The notes under the pieces were generated by a model that was not told the origin of the DNA, made no database searches, and saw nothing but the letters and a program-made list of their open reading frames with translations. Below are positions 11,986 to 24,195 of a stretch of 64,000 bases of DNA, piece by piece. Within the stretch, counting starts at the first letter, position 1; every line of letters starts with the position of its first letter. The stretch is from positions 1,612,001-1,676,000 of the forward strand of contig JAINUG010000176.1 of NCBI GenBank assembly GCA_029706075.1. Direction: 5' to 3'. A program made the translations under genes and the position numbers. This stretch comes from Aldrovandia affinis. Its lineage: Eukaryota > Chordata > Actinopteri > Notacanthiformes > Halosauridae.

Positions 11986-12411
11986 GATGAGAGCAAATCT
12001 CCCTTTAGAATACTTTGCAGTCTACTTTAAATCAAGTCTTTGTGGCTATATACGTTGATACATACAGTATGAATAGTTTTCAATCATCCATATTGACTTT
12101 AACATACTATATTTTTACTGTTTTCAAGTGAGTTGAATGTCCAATCACCTGTGATTCTAGTTCTTAATCAGTTGATTTCTTCAACCTTTAACACCAGAGC
12201 TATAACACACATTCAGACTGGATGAGAGCAAATCTCCCTTTATGTGGTCTCTTATGCCGAATACTTTGCAGTCTACTTTACATTGCACAGACCAATGCTG
12301 CCCCCTCTTGTGGCTATATCATATTTCAATGATACTGTATACAGTATGAATAGACTCATTTTCTTAAATCACTGCATTTTAGATATTGACTTTAACATAC
12401 TATATTTTTTA
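11986..12411 (+). repeat. Local direct duplication (11986-12117 and 12221-12411)
   Basis: Both segments share GATGAGAGCAAATCTCCCTT, ATACTTTGCAGTCTACTTTA, GTGGCTATAT, ACAGTATGAATAG and ATATTGACTTTAACATACTA in the same order. The second copy has extra sequence between blocks. A spacer of about 100 bp separates them. No mobile-element termini are apparent. Confidence 0.8.
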
Positions 12412-12771
12412 TATTTCATAATAATAATTTATTTTTTTATATTTGTGCAAATGATATACCACATTCTGTATTTTATTTTTATATAATGTAAAACATATAG
12501 TAGTCTCTTCCACATATTTTGAGTTGAATGTGTCACTGCTAGCCTTGTTCATTAGTCCTTCGGTCCCAGGTCTTAGGTCTTGCATAATGCGTATTCTATA
12601 TATGAGTTATATTGGCTGGTTCTGAAAATATAACGCCATGCATGTGGGCACAAGAGCAATTTTCTATCTGGGATTTGAACCTACTACCCATTGGTAATGA
12701 TTCACTGCTGCCCAAAGAGTTGAAACACAGTGTACATGCGTAAACTTTGATGTGTTATATTGTGAGGCATT

Positions 12772-13607
12772 CACTACCGGTCAAAAGTTTTCGAACACCC
12801 CAATCTTTCCAGTTTTTACAGAAATTTAAGCAGTTAAAGTCCAGTCAATAACCTGAAATGGTACAAAGGTAAGCGGTAAACTGCCAGAGGTTTAAAAAAA
12901 GGTTATCAAAAAACTGAAAAATAATGTACATTTCAGAGTTATAAAAAAAGCAAAAGGGAACAAGTAATGGGTTAACGTGGGTTAACAGTCACTCTGTGCA
13001 AGTCACCAACTCTGGATCCAGCAAAAGAGCTCCAGACCATCATGCTTCCTCCTTCCTCCTTCCTTTGACAGTTGGTGTCACACACTGAGGAACCATCCTT
13101 TCGCCTACTCGACGGCCTACAAAAACCTTTCAAAATGTCAAGCGGTGCTTCATGGCCCAGGCAAGCCTCTTTTTCTTATTTTGTCATCTTAGCAATGGCT
13201 TTCCTCCTGCCACTCGACCTGTCAAACCTGCAGCTCGAAGTCTTCTCTTCACAGTTGAAACTGAGACTTCTTTACTTTGACCAGTGTTAAACTGTGCTTG
13301 AAGCTGTTGTCCTGTGAGCCGCCTATCATGCAAGCTGTTGACTCATAGAAACTTGTCTTCTGATTTTGTTGTAGCTTTGGGTCTGCCAGACCTCTTCCTG
13401 TCAGAGTTTCCAAGTGCCTTTTGATTGTGTAGGAAACTCTACTCACTGCCAAAAAATGTACATTATTTTTCAGTTTTTGGTAACCTAAACTTTTTTTTTT
13501 TGCCTCTGGCAGTTTACCGCTGACCTTTGTACCATTTCAGGTTAACTGCTTACATTTCAGAAAAAAATGGAAAAATGGGGGTGTTCTAAAAATTTTAACC
13601 GGTAGTG
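12772..13607 (-). mobile_element. Tc1 transposon remnant with terminal inverted repeats
   Basis: Inverted termini CACTACCGGTCAAAAGTTTT (12772) and its imperfect complement ending GGTAGTG (13607). The minus strand encodes a degenerate Tc1 HTH region over about 13140-13410, with recognisable STVKRRLRAAGLTGRVAG. The DDE catalytic core is absent. An element of this length (836 bp against about 1.6 kb) is an internally deleted, nonautonomous copy. Confidence 0.8.
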
Positions 13608-13636
13608 TATATAGATTAAGAATTGTACTCCTAGCC

Positions 13637-13780
<144 letters not shown>

Positions 13781-13808
13781 GTCATGTACATGTATGTATG
13801 TCTTAGAG

Positions 13809-13992
13809 CAGGGTTACTTAAATCACGGTCCTTGTGGGCCAAGCACTGCTGTTTTTCCACACTCCATTTACCTGGGAGTCAGGTGTGAAGACACTCTGGC
13901 CAATCATTTGCGCTAATTGTTCAATTAACTGCCCGAGAGGAAGGAAAACCAGGACTGGATTTGGATTTGTGGGCCAGATTTGAGTAACCCTG
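13809..13992. mobile_element. hAT-type MITE (family A, copy 1)
   Basis: About 184 bp with termini CAGGGTTACTTAAATC and GATTTGAGTAACCCTG, flanked by TCTTAGAG (13801-13808) and TTTTAGAG (13993-14000), an 8-bp duplication with one difference. The same family is present at 49686-49872. Confidence 0.85.
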
Positions 13993-14000
13993 TTTTAGAG

Positions 14001-16455
14001 TGTCCACACAGATGTTTACAATAATTATCTAATGGTCACCTTTGAGAGCCAGTCTATGTTGACCCCCTGGCTTAGGAGGTCAACATTGTTTCCTGTATCA
14101 ACCCATCAGATGAGCTGCCCCAGAATGGGGTCTACAAAGTGCCTCTTGAGTTGCAGGGCGACCAGACCCAACACCTCCAGGGCCCCAGCAGGGGAGTGGG
14201 GATTGTCACACGGCCACAAATTCCCCAGCATATCAGCATCAAAGGACCCCACCCATGCTGGGCTCTGATTCTGCTATTCCTCCCAATCCTGATGGTAGCT
14301 GGAATAACAGTTACACGGAAAACTGATGTACTGCACATGGCTTTTTTCTCTCTGTGTCTTTTAAACTTGTAAGCCAATTCACTTGCACAGTAACTTTGAT
14401 CCACCTATGACACAGAGATCACAGGGCAGGTACGAAAAATTGCCTCTTTGCTATTACTCATTAGTCCCAAGATTATCAGGTAAGAAAACAAGTAATAAAC
14501 ATAGTTTAGTGGAAGAAAAAGATAAATGGATGAAATAATAACCAGAATTTTTCTACCTCTTTATTAAATAATAATTAGCTGCCATAATGCAGATTTACTG
14601 CAGATAAATACATTTTTATTTTATGAAAATAATGAGGGTTTTTTCTTAATTGATTTGAAGTATGACAGCAGCTACTAATAGAAATAGTAAAAGGTGTTCT
14701 AAAAAGCTATTCAAAAGCTGTTGACAATGAGCACACTACAGTATGGGCACAGATTGATGCAACACTACAAATGCAACAAACTGCATTTAGCTCACAGTGA
14801 CGAGGTAGCATCATACACTGGCTCCTATTTGACTAATAAGTATAAAAACTCTACATTTAAATGTCTGTCCAATGGAAGTCAAACAGCTATTTCTCACTTA
14901 ACTCATTAACATCAATAAATCTAGATCTAGGACCAATGATTGGAGATTTATTCATTCACTTTTTCTGAAAGGCCAAGGCCAGTGGCAGGCTGAATTAATT
15001 CATTCTTTTTTTCATTTGGGGGTTTGAATAAGGCAGAATAAGATCCTGCCTGTCACAAAACTAGATGTCATTGACTGGTTGATGGCAAGTGGCATTATGA
15101 ACCTTGATGATGGAACACGCTGCTGTTTTTTATAAGTTATAGTTATGCTGTGGAAGCTAGGTTGTTGTTGGGCTGGTAGCATTTGTATGGCCATATAGAT
15201 CAGTCCTGAGTGTTGGTTGTAGCCTCCTCCCTCAAAAGAATTGCCAAACATACTTACTTTTGGTTTCTTGTTTCTAATTTGGATTTCTGTTTGTAAAGTA
15301 TGACATTGTAAAGTTCTGACATTTTTCAATATGAATCAAATTGCATTTTGGTGCAGCTGCCATGCAAAGAGCAGACAGCCAGTGCACTTACTGAATTAAT
15401 ACAAAGTATATTTTAAAGTTATAAACTGATATCAAATAATGATTGTGATACAAAGGAGTGTAGTATGTAGTAGGGACAAAGATCGTGCTAGGGAGAAAAT
15501 GTGAAAACTGTCAACTTTAACCACCCTGTACCTGGTGGCTATAACTTTTCCTTCCTGGTAACATCATTTCCTGCTAATCAACCTTTGATCCCTTTCACCT
15601 TTTCTGCCCTGGGGAACACATTTCTGTATACAGTTTTGACAATGCATGGTTACTTTAATCCATGGGGTCACAAATCATATGGATGCTCTGACCACCAATG
15701 AGAGGGCAGGATAGAACTGTCCTTCAGAGAATAGTGAATTGATATTCAATTGTAGAATAATAATTTAAAAAGTTACATTGCTAAAACTGCCAACAAAGGT
15801 TTGTATTTGTCTGTCCAAAATACACAGGACCCCAGTAAACCTAAATATCTATTGCTTTGTTCAGTGTTAAACAATTTGGCACATTTGAACTTCATCGCAG
15901 GTTTTCTGTATTGATAGAGCAGTAAAGATTAACCTAGATTAATCTTAATCAAGATTAACATTACCCATGAGCAGACTCTCCATTCAAAACATTCCCTGTA
16001 ATGCTGATTGTTATTTATTTTATTATTTGCCTGAGATGAAATATTATATTATGAGCAAAAGGTGAACTGGCATGCACCCTTGTTAACCTCTTACTAAATC
16101 AGAGTCACTAACTCCATGTGGCTTCGAAAGCCAAACAAACAGGAGGATTGGTCTCAAAAGGAGAAGGCCTGCATGCTGTAGTGTGGGCCAGACCGCTGAT
16201 GAGAAGCACATGAGGGCTGGATAATAGTCCCCCCCTTGTTCATCGCCCGCACCTTTTGGGTCAGGTTGTGAAAGCAACATAGAGCTTGGATTGAAGACAG
16301 AGGACATTTCCCCAGTAGCAGAGCCCAGGCAGACCTGCCTCTTCTGAAAAAGCCCCTCTTGGATGTCAGGTGAGAGGTGGGCAAAGACTGCTGGCTTCAT
16401 TGTTATTCTGCTTCACTCTTGCCACAATCATGGAAACGAATAAGGTGAAGGTGAC
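14001..16455. other. No recognisable feature
   Basis: About 2.4 kb of mostly AT-rich DNA with short reading frames that lack known similarity or coding bias. Confidence 0.5.
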
Positions 16456-17019
16456 TGTAGCGCAACCAAGGGTGTGGGGTTTCCACTCCGCCAATAATTG
16501 ATAACTTAATCAATATACAACGATAAAAATGGAGACAGTTCAAAATCAAAACAGATTTATTAATTACAGTGGAGGTTTCCGTGGCAGGGAAACACGGATT
16601 GCAACAAATGTCACTGGAAATACAACAATGTCCACAAACTTTCGCTCTTGTTGTTGTGTTCTCCGTGATCCAATTCCGTTGTCTTTGTCCGTTCCGGGGT
16701 AATTCCTTTGTCGTCGTCGTCGTCAAATCCGTTGTCGTTTATCCAAAAAAGAATCCGTCCGATTGCCACAAAATAATAATCACAAACAAAACCCTATCTC
16801 CCTATCTCCCTATCTCTCTCACCCACCTAATCTCGTACCTACTCCCAACAGCGCACCTGTGTGAGATTGCTCTTTTAATTATTTAGTAATTGCGTTTACG
16901 CACGTCAGCTGTGGAATTAGACCCGGGGTTCCCAACACTGCGCGGGGGTGGAGCCAGCGTGCCGAAAGGTATTTCCCCTCTATAATGGCGCCATAGAAAG
17001 CGCCTACTCGGGCGCTACA
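16456..17019 (-). mobile_element. Solo LTR of an LTR retrotransposon (fossil)
   Basis: 564 bp starting TGTAGCGC and ending GCGCTACA, flanked by an exact 5-bp duplication GTGAC (16451-16455 and 17020-17024). The minus strand has an AATAAA signal near 16558, indicating minus orientation. No internal region or second LTR is present. The exact target duplication implies a moderately young insertion. Family not certain; a 5-bp duplication fits Gypsy-type elements. Confidence 0.8.
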
Positions 17020-17024
17020 GTGAC

Positions 17025-17339
17025 TGATCTTGAATATACTCTTCAATTCTTCATCCAGAATTCAGGCCGGGGATTTGCCACAAGTAATAAAGCAGACATA
17101 TGTTTGAGTTGCACACATAGGCATAGCACTGGGCAGTTCTGCAAAATCAAGCCTCACACTGCCACAACCACAGACGGCCACATCACTCAGCTTCATGCTG
17201 GCAAAGAACTCCAAAGAGTCCTGGGTTCTGCATTTAAAAAATGTTATGAATCAGTAGTCTGGGACACTGCCTATCCACCCCAAAGGAATAGAATCGTCTC
17301 GTTGCGTGCTAGTAATCGTAAATTACCCGGCATTAGATT
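17025..17339. other. No recognisable feature
   Basis: Sequence between the solo LTR and the LINE. A 133-codon open frame overlaps it (16948-17349) but begins inside the LTR and matches no family I know. Confidence 0.45.
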
Positions 17340-19928
17340 TTGTGTTTAGCTTCTGCGTTCACTACCTGTTTCACTGGTTGCAATAGCAGTTAATGCTACT
17401 TAGTTATCTTAATTATTACCTTGTTGCTGATGTTCCAGTGTTTGTTAGTATTTATCGCTGCTTAGGACTTTTATTTCAAAGTTGATCGGTACTTAGCTGC
17501 TTCAATCGGTTTAATTGTTTCATGCGTAACGTCCGTGTCTGTAGTTGAGCGTTCCCTGAGTAGTGGGAGGGACCTGTGAGTTGTAAATTAGTCTCTATTG
17601 TTATCAGCTGGCATAGCCACTTAGCGCCTAGCACCACTGAGCTTTACTAGTCACATTAGTTGTGGAAAGCACCAGCTTTTTGCGGCAGCCTCCCCGTCCT
17701 AGCCTCCCCGTATGAAGACTCAGCGGACAAAGACAAAGGAGTCTACCTGCAGGAGTCCAAAGACTCAGCGGACAAAGACAAAGGAGTCTACCTGCAGGAG
17801 TCCAAAGACTCAGCGGACAAAGACAAAGGAGTCTACCTGCAGGAGTCCACCGAGGGAAGACAACTAGGGAGTGCTCACCGCATGGTAAGTATCATAGTTT
17901 GTCTCTTCCTGTTCTACTTCCTCTCCATCTAACACTACATGCTACCTCCCTATCCCAGTCCATGTCTCCTCTTCTAGATTTCCTAGGAGAGATTCTACTC
18001 ACACCCGAAACCTCTCCAATCTCATCCACCCTCCTAGATCTCCCGGTGTAGACGTGGTGGTAGCAGGTGGACTATGGAGCTGCCAGTCCGCTGTCCGGAA
18101 GTCCAATTTCATCTCAGCCCAGGCCTCCCTACTGTCCTTGCAGTTCCTGGCGCTCACGGAAACCTGGATCACTCTGCAGAACATGGCCACCCCTGCTGCT
18201 CTCTCCACTGCCTACACCTTCTCCCACACTCCACGACCCACAGGTAGAGGTGGAGGGACAGGTATACTGATCTCCCCCCTGTGGAGATTTGGTATTGTTC
18301 CTCTTCCTCACTTCTCACCCTCCTCTGAATTTCATGCTGTCACTGTGCCATGTAAACTGCACATCATTGTTCTCTATCGCCCACCAGGTCCACTGGGGAG
18401 TTTCCTAGATGAGATGGATGCCCTACTCAGCTCCTTCCCTGAGGACCGCACTCCCGTCTTACTCCTCGGTGACTTAAACCTGCTGCTGGACACCCCTCAG
18501 TCCTCCGCATTTCTCCCCCTGCTTCAGTCCTTTGACTTCACCCTGGCTGTATCCCCATCCACCCACATGGCTGGTAACCAACTGGACCTGGTCTTCATTA
18601 GGAACTGCACCTCTTCCAACATTGTGGTATCTCCTCTGCATGTGTCTCAAAACACTAGAGTGGGCTGTCTATAACCAACTGTCTGCTCATCTCCTACAGA
18701 ATGACCTGCTTGATCCTAACCAATCAAGGCAGGCGACTCCACAGAGACTGCTGTCCTTGTGGTCACTGAGGCTCTTCATGTGGCTAAGTCCCAATCCCTT
18801 AGCTCCGTCCTCCTCCTCCTCGACCTGTCAGCTGCATTCGACATGGTGGACCACCAGATCCTGCTCTCATCTCTCATCGAGATGCGAATCTCTGGATCTG
18901 CATTGACATGGTTCAAGTCCTACCTGGCTGACTGGTCCTACCAGGTGGCCTGGAGGGGATCCCTCTCCTCTCCCCACACCCTCTCTTCCGGAGTCCCGCA
19001 GGGCTCGGTGCTAGGCTCTGTCCTATTCTCCCTGTACACCAAGTCTCTTAGTTCTGTTATCTCTGCTCACAATTTTTCCTATCACTGTTATGCCGATGAC
19101 ACTCCACTCTTTCTCTCCTTCTCTCCATCTGAGATCCAGGTCCCGGCACAAATCTCTGCATGCCGACATCTCCGCATGGATGTCCACTCACCACCTGAAG
19201 CTGAACCTGGGGAAGACAGAGCTGCTCTTCCTCCCAGCTAAGGGCTCCCCGATGATTGATGTGTCAATCACCATGGAAGGCTCCATAGTGTCTCCATCCC
19301 AGTCTGCCAGGAGTCTTTGAGTGACCCTGGACAACCAGCTGTGCTTCTCGGGCCACATTGCAGTGATCACTCGGACCTGCCAATTCTTCCTCCATAACAT
19401 CCGGAGGATGCGACCATTCCTCACCCAAGAGGCCACACAACTCCTGGTCCAGGCCCTGGTGATCTCACGTCTGGACTACTGCAATTCCTTGCTGGCTGGC
19501 CTGCCGGCCTGTGCCATCAAGCCAGTGCAACTAGTCCAGAATGCTGCCGCTCGTCTGGTGTTCGACCAGCCGAAGTTTACCCACATCACCCCTCTACTCT
19601 CCTCTCTGCACCGTCTCCCCATCACAGCACGCATCAAATTCAAATCACTGGTGCTTGCTTTTCAAGCGGCTAGAGGTACTGCTCCCCCATACCTCCAGTC
19701 ACTCATCACTCCCTATACCGCATAAAAATAAAAATAAATGTATAACCTTTTCCTTCCCAGTCTTACAGGTATGGTACGCAGCTGCCTGCAATGTCTACCG
19801 CTGTATTACTGCACTGATCTCTTGCGCGTACTATGATTGTTCCTACTATATATGTATGCACATCTTGTAAGTCGCTCTGGATAAGAGCGTCTGCTAAATG
19901 CTTAAAATGTAAAATGTAATGTAAAATG
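17340..19928 (+). mobile_element. L2-clade LINE copy 2 (5' region, endonuclease, reverse transcriptase, tail) with internal deletions
   Basis: The 5' boundary is approximate. An APE-type endonuclease is encoded at about 18129-18640, with LTETWI, GGGTGILIS, VLYRPPG, LLGDLNLLLD and NQLDLVFIRN. It is joined abruptly near 18645 to reverse transcriptase sequence at the point equivalent to KTLERAVYKQLSAHLLQNDLL in copy 1, so the linker and first RT blocks are deleted. Motif A (AAFDMVDHQ), GVPQGSVLG and YADD (19089-19100) are present. A stop interrupts the frame near 19318, and a second deletion near 19725 removes the C-terminal end seen in copy 1. The UnaL2-like hairpin tail and AAAATGT repeats end it at about 19928. 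Copies 1 and 2 are close relatives but not recent twins. Confidence 0.88.
17716..17849 (+). repeat. 45-bp tandem repeat, three units, in the LINE 5' region
   Basis: Three near-identical 45-bp units at 17716, 17761 and 17806. The period is a multiple of three, so one frame reads KDSADKDKGVYLQES three times (within 17660-17932). They lie just upstream of the LINE endonuclease and may be 5' UTR or promoter repeats of the LINE rather than coding sequence. Confidence 0.9.
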
Positions 19929-20120
19929 AGCGAGAGTTGAAATTAAATTAAATCAGGGATTTCAGTGAGCAGTCATAAAAAGCCCATCTGACAGCACAGA
20001 GTGCCGCTCTATCAATGACTACAAGTGATGTGTCAAAATCCACTCCCCTCCCTTTTGTGACTCAAATGAAACAATGGCCTATTACACCCACAATTAACTT
20101 TCTATTAGGCTCAACAATGT
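19929..20120. other. No recognisable feature
   Basis: Short spacer between the L2 copy and the G-rich minisatellite. Confidence 0.5.
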
Positions 20121-20413
20121 AAGTGGGGGGGGAAGTGGGGAGGGGGCCTGGAAGTGGGGAGGGGGAAGTGGGGAGGGGGCCTGGAAGTGGGGGGGGGGGG
20201 GTCTGGAAGTGGGGGGGGGGAAGTGGGGAAGGAAGTGGGGAGGGGGCCTGGAGGTGGGGTGGGGGCCTGGAAGTGGGGAGGGGGCCTGGAAGTGGGGTGG
20301 GGGCCTGGAAGTGGGGAGGGGGCCTGGAAGTGGGGTGGGGGCCTGGAAAGGGGGCCTGAGGGTGGGGAGGGGGCCTGGAAGTGGGGGGGAAGGGGGAAAG
20401 TGGGGGGGGCCTG
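20121..20413. repeat. G-rich 19-bp minisatellite
   Basis: Reiteration of a unit close to CCTGGAAGTGGGG(A/T)GGGGG, with expansions of the G run up to about 11. The plus strand is nearly all purine with a G run every few bases, so it is a strong G-quadruplex candidate. Because 19 is not a multiple of three and there are few stops, all frames stay open, giving long spurious Pro-rich and Gly-rich frames on both strands. Confidence 0.95.
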
Positions 20414-20467
20414 GCCCTGCAAATAAAACAAAACCTGTAAAACACAGTGGCAATGAATGTAATATTG

Positions 20468-21385
20468 TACAGGGGGTAGATAAAATACTGGAAACAATAT
20501 TTTAACTGTTTTAAGAGGGATATTTGACTATATTTCAAAAAGGAAAGCTTCCAGTTCTTTGAGAAATGAAGGTGATGGAAATTTACTCCACACTCTGTAT
20601 TCCAGAACCTCCAACAAAGATTCAATAATGTTCAGATCTGGTGATTGGGGAAGGCATGGAAAGTGTTTGACTTCATCCTGGTGTTCATGAAACCACTCTT
20701 GAGTCCATTTAGCATTGTGTATGGGGGTTTTATTACCATGCAGAGTAATAATTGGACCCAATAACTCCCACAATGGATGGGATGGCTGCCCATGCCATAA
20801 CAGATCCACCATCATGTTTAACAGTTGGGAACAGGCAAGTTGAAGGCTTCCTTTGGCTTTCTCCAAGCATACACCCATCCAGATGTATTAAAAAGAGTAA
20901 AAGACAATGCATTGTTGCACATTGGCATTAATTACACATTGCACATTACTTTTTTCTGAGATTGGGCTACAGAGGTGTTCAGTTCTGTGGTAATTTGTGA
21001 GGCCGTTGTTTTGTGGGTTTTAGCAACCATCCTGTTAAGTGTCCATCTATTCCTGCCAGTGAGCTTCAACTTGGACAACTGTTCTTCTTTCTTAATACAG
21101 TTTTTCTACACTGTTCCCTTGACATATTAAATCATTTTTAATTTAATAACTGACACACCTGCAATTTGGGCACCAACTATTTGACCTCTTTCAAAAGATC
21201 CCTTAGATATCTCATGCTGCTTTATAAACTCACAGATTAAAGTGTTGATTTTAAAATGTATTTTATAGTACAAACATATTTGTAATTAGTATTGACATGT
21301 GTAGACTGCTTTTCAATTGCAATTTAGTTACTTAGAAATTGTCCTTTTTCATTTTGTGTTTCCATGATTTGGTCTGTCCCCTGTA
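20468..21385 (-). mobile_element. Tc1/mariner transposon, internally deleted
   Basis: About 918 bp with imperfect terminal inverted repeats of about 29 bp (TACAGGGG...TGGAAACA at 20468; complement ending CCCCTGTA at 21385), each including the TA target. The minus strand encodes transposase pieces GGSVMAWAAI, LLGPIITLHG, TPIHNAKWTQEWFHEH and PQSPDLNIIES. The segment around the second catalytic Asp is missing between LHG and TPIH. It is related to the remnant at 1999-2698. Confidence 0.85.
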
Positions 21386-22864
21386 TGTGACAGTACACTG
21401 GTTTCAGTGAAAACAGCTATGAAATAAATATCAGTAGTTATCTAGTCTTATAAAACCAGAAAGGAGGGAATTTAAACCTGTCTTTTGGAGAGAAATAAGG
21501 GAAACCTAAAGTGGTTAATGAGACATAGCCTGGCCATCCTGCCTGGGCTGCAAGATTTACACCTCCACACTCTGCTCCCTCTCCCATCCAAACAGTTGTT
21601 CCAGCCCACCAAGAAAATCTATCATACCTCAGCCTTTAAATTACATTATTTATTTGCTTAGCATATGTCTTACAAGTCCCTGCATTTCACCCTGTATCTA
21701 TTTGTGCGGCTAGAGATTTATTGAAGCAATTCACGCTAAAGGGGCTTGTTCTTTCCAGCCTGAGCCTTTATCCTCACAGGTCCAGTTTTTTAAGCACTGC
21801 TACCCTATCAATTTCCCTCACTGCTCCCCAATCCATTCCCCTGACTGCTGCCCCATCCATTCCCCCCAATCCCATGTCTGACAGGCACAATTGTGTTGAC
21901 AGTCTTGAACATGATGACAGAGACAACCATATCTGCATCCACACACCAACAGAGAGGAGTACCCTCCGGTTCTTCAAAATAGGTAGTGCTCAAAGCTGAG
22001 GCAGGGCTAGATAACTTGCCATTCACAGAACTACAAATGTCTACAGACTAAACAGGATGTGAAAACTTTAGAGGCTGTGCATTTTCAGAGCACCAAGTCT
22101 GAAAAACATTTAAGGATAATATTGTGATACTATACTTCTCAGAGTTATTATTTCTAGTACATACAGGAACAGAAAAAAGGTAATGGAAGTGGATAACTCC
22201 CAAGTGAGCTGTTCTATTTATGGGTTAAATCCCAGGTGAATCAATGGTCTTATAGTCTTGCCCAAGGAACAAGTTAATTGATTGAATTGCTGAATTAACT
22301 ATGCCCCAGTATAAATGTAGTCCATGTATGTAAGACCCTTATTCAAACCATTTCTGCTTATCAAAGAAGAAGTGTAATCTAAAATGTTACTGCATCCGAA
22401 AATTTAGGATTTTGGTGATTTATTGTGCATTTTCACTACAAGGCACAATGTCTCAAGGAAAACAGAAATATACTGTAGTATACTAATCAGTAATTTAGTA
22501 AACTAAGTAGTAAACAAATGTAGTATACTAATACTTTGGTAATATAAGACACAGCTATGGGATAAGTTCAGAAAGACTCACCTAAAACAATATAACATTG
22601 TGGGGGATTGTGGGGACCTTGGAACCATTTTCTGGTTTAAAAAAGGCCATATTTATTTGGAATGCCATACAGTTTGAGATACAATTACATCCATTTTATT
22701 TTTGTCAAAGAACAACTGAAGATGGTCTTTGAATGATTTGAATTTGTGTCACCAGCATTTCCGTTCAGATCCACCCTTTGTGCTTGGTTTACAATATGTG
22801 AAGTAGTTTCACTTTTCTATACATTGTTTATTGTTTCCATCATTATGGTTTAATCACATAGGGT
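21386..22864. other. Mostly unrecognised DNA with a weak antisense L2-tail fragment
   Basis: 21640-21680 (ATTTATTTGCTTAGCATATG and following) resembles the complement of the L2 3' hairpin tail, heavily diverged. The rest, including reading frames near 21.7-22.0 kb, shows no known similarity. Confidence 0.4.
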
Positions 22865-23040
22865 TTTTTTTACATTTTAAAATTTTTGATTTTCCCCATT
22901 TTCTCCCAATTTAGTAGCCAAATACACCCTCTTTTGATGTCAACTACACCCCCTCCCGAACCAAACTACCGCTGCCGGTGGAATCGAACTCCAGTCGCAG
23001 TGGGCAGCATTCCTCCCAGTCAGGGTTTTGAACATGGGTT
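22865..23040 (-). mobile_element. tRNA-derived SINE
   Basis: On the minus strand a B-box-like GAGTTCGATTCCACC (plus-strand positions about 22977-22991) is followed by a body and a tail with TACTAAATTGGGAGAAAATG. The tail is shared with the fragment at 2705-2800 and, more loosely, with 7058-7395. Confidence 0.6.
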
Positions 23041-23488
23041 GTTGAACCAACTTTATTCGAGTTATGAGACTTGCAATATTTAGTTATGAGTTATAAGATT
23101 TACAATACATACAGCTGGGTGAGAACATTGTGTTTGTAAAGCAAAAATGACAGACAATGTATGTATGATGAGGATACCTGGTTAAAGGACAAGTTAAAGC
23201 TTGACATTATATTTTTCTAATCTCATTCAACTCAATCACAATTGTATCCTGTTCTGATAAAGCCAGATCTTCTATAACAGATCTGGCTTTAACCAAAATC
23301 CTTGACAGGCCTTCACGTAAATTTCATAAACAGACTGACCAAAAATAAACAGCCCACTTAAAAGCCAGGGGCTTAAAAGCAGACAGTTTAAGGTGGAAAA
23401 AGTGATAAATCTGTGTCTACTAGACTCAACAAAAGCTAGCAAACAAATTAAATCATTATTTAATTGCAAGTCTAACAACATTGGTGAT
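23041..23488. other. No recognisable feature
   Basis: AT-rich DNA without gene or element signatures. Confidence 0.5.
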
Positions 23489-23540
23489 TACATTATTTAT
23501 TTGTTTAGCAGACAGCCTTATCCAGAGCAGCTTGCATACC
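23489..23540 (-). mobile_element. L2/SINE 3' tail fragment
   Basis: TTTGTTTAGCAGACAGCCTT followed by ATCCAGAGCAGCTTGCA is the diverged complement of the GATAAGAGCGTCTGCTAAATG tail found at the ends of both L2 copies. Confidence 0.7.
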
Positions 23541-24195
23541 ATGTATCTTAAATATGGTCCATTTATATGATTGGATGTAATGACAAAAGCGCAGGATCAT
23601 AATTACTCACTCCAGGGTAAAACAGATAAGGTTTAAACCTTGCATTGCCAAATACAACCCCAGATCCTTGGCCGCTGATACAAACACCAGTACAGGGACA
23701 GCTCGCAAGAAAATCTGCACCCATATTTTGAGGAGTGATACTGAGATTTACACAGGAAGACAACAATTGCTACAAAAAAACGATGTGAGAAAATACATAC
23801 AATACAAACTCTAATCTGGGGGTTCCCAATCCTACTTTTGGAGAACCACAGGATATTCTGATTTATGTTGTTACTCAGCACTTAATTGATCAATTAAAGC
23901 AATTGATTACCAGTTAACTCTCCTCACCTGTTGCCTTGTGTATAAAACTACTTGGTGTAAATTGCATGCTAAATTTGAGCGTACGCTGAAATCCATTAAC
24001 ATGCGTACGAAAAAAACGTATTTATCAAAATGACGTATGGTACACATACCCATGATTTCCTTGATAAATCACACTTGTCCTATAAATGTGTGCACATGCA
24101 CGAGCTTGTGTCGCCCTTCATTAGCCTTATATAGGTGGGCTTGCCATTACTCATGATGTGCGAAGAAGTGCGCTTGGTCGCGTAACACATGCTCG

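Noticed and set aside
16948-17349. 133-codon frame
   Set aside because: It starts inside a solo LTR and runs into unrelated DNA; no recognisable domain.
20062-20625. 187-codon minus-strand frame rich in Pro, resembling a collagen- or extensin-like protein
   Set aside because: It is the direct translation of the 19-bp G-rich minisatellite; all frames are open because of the period and composition.
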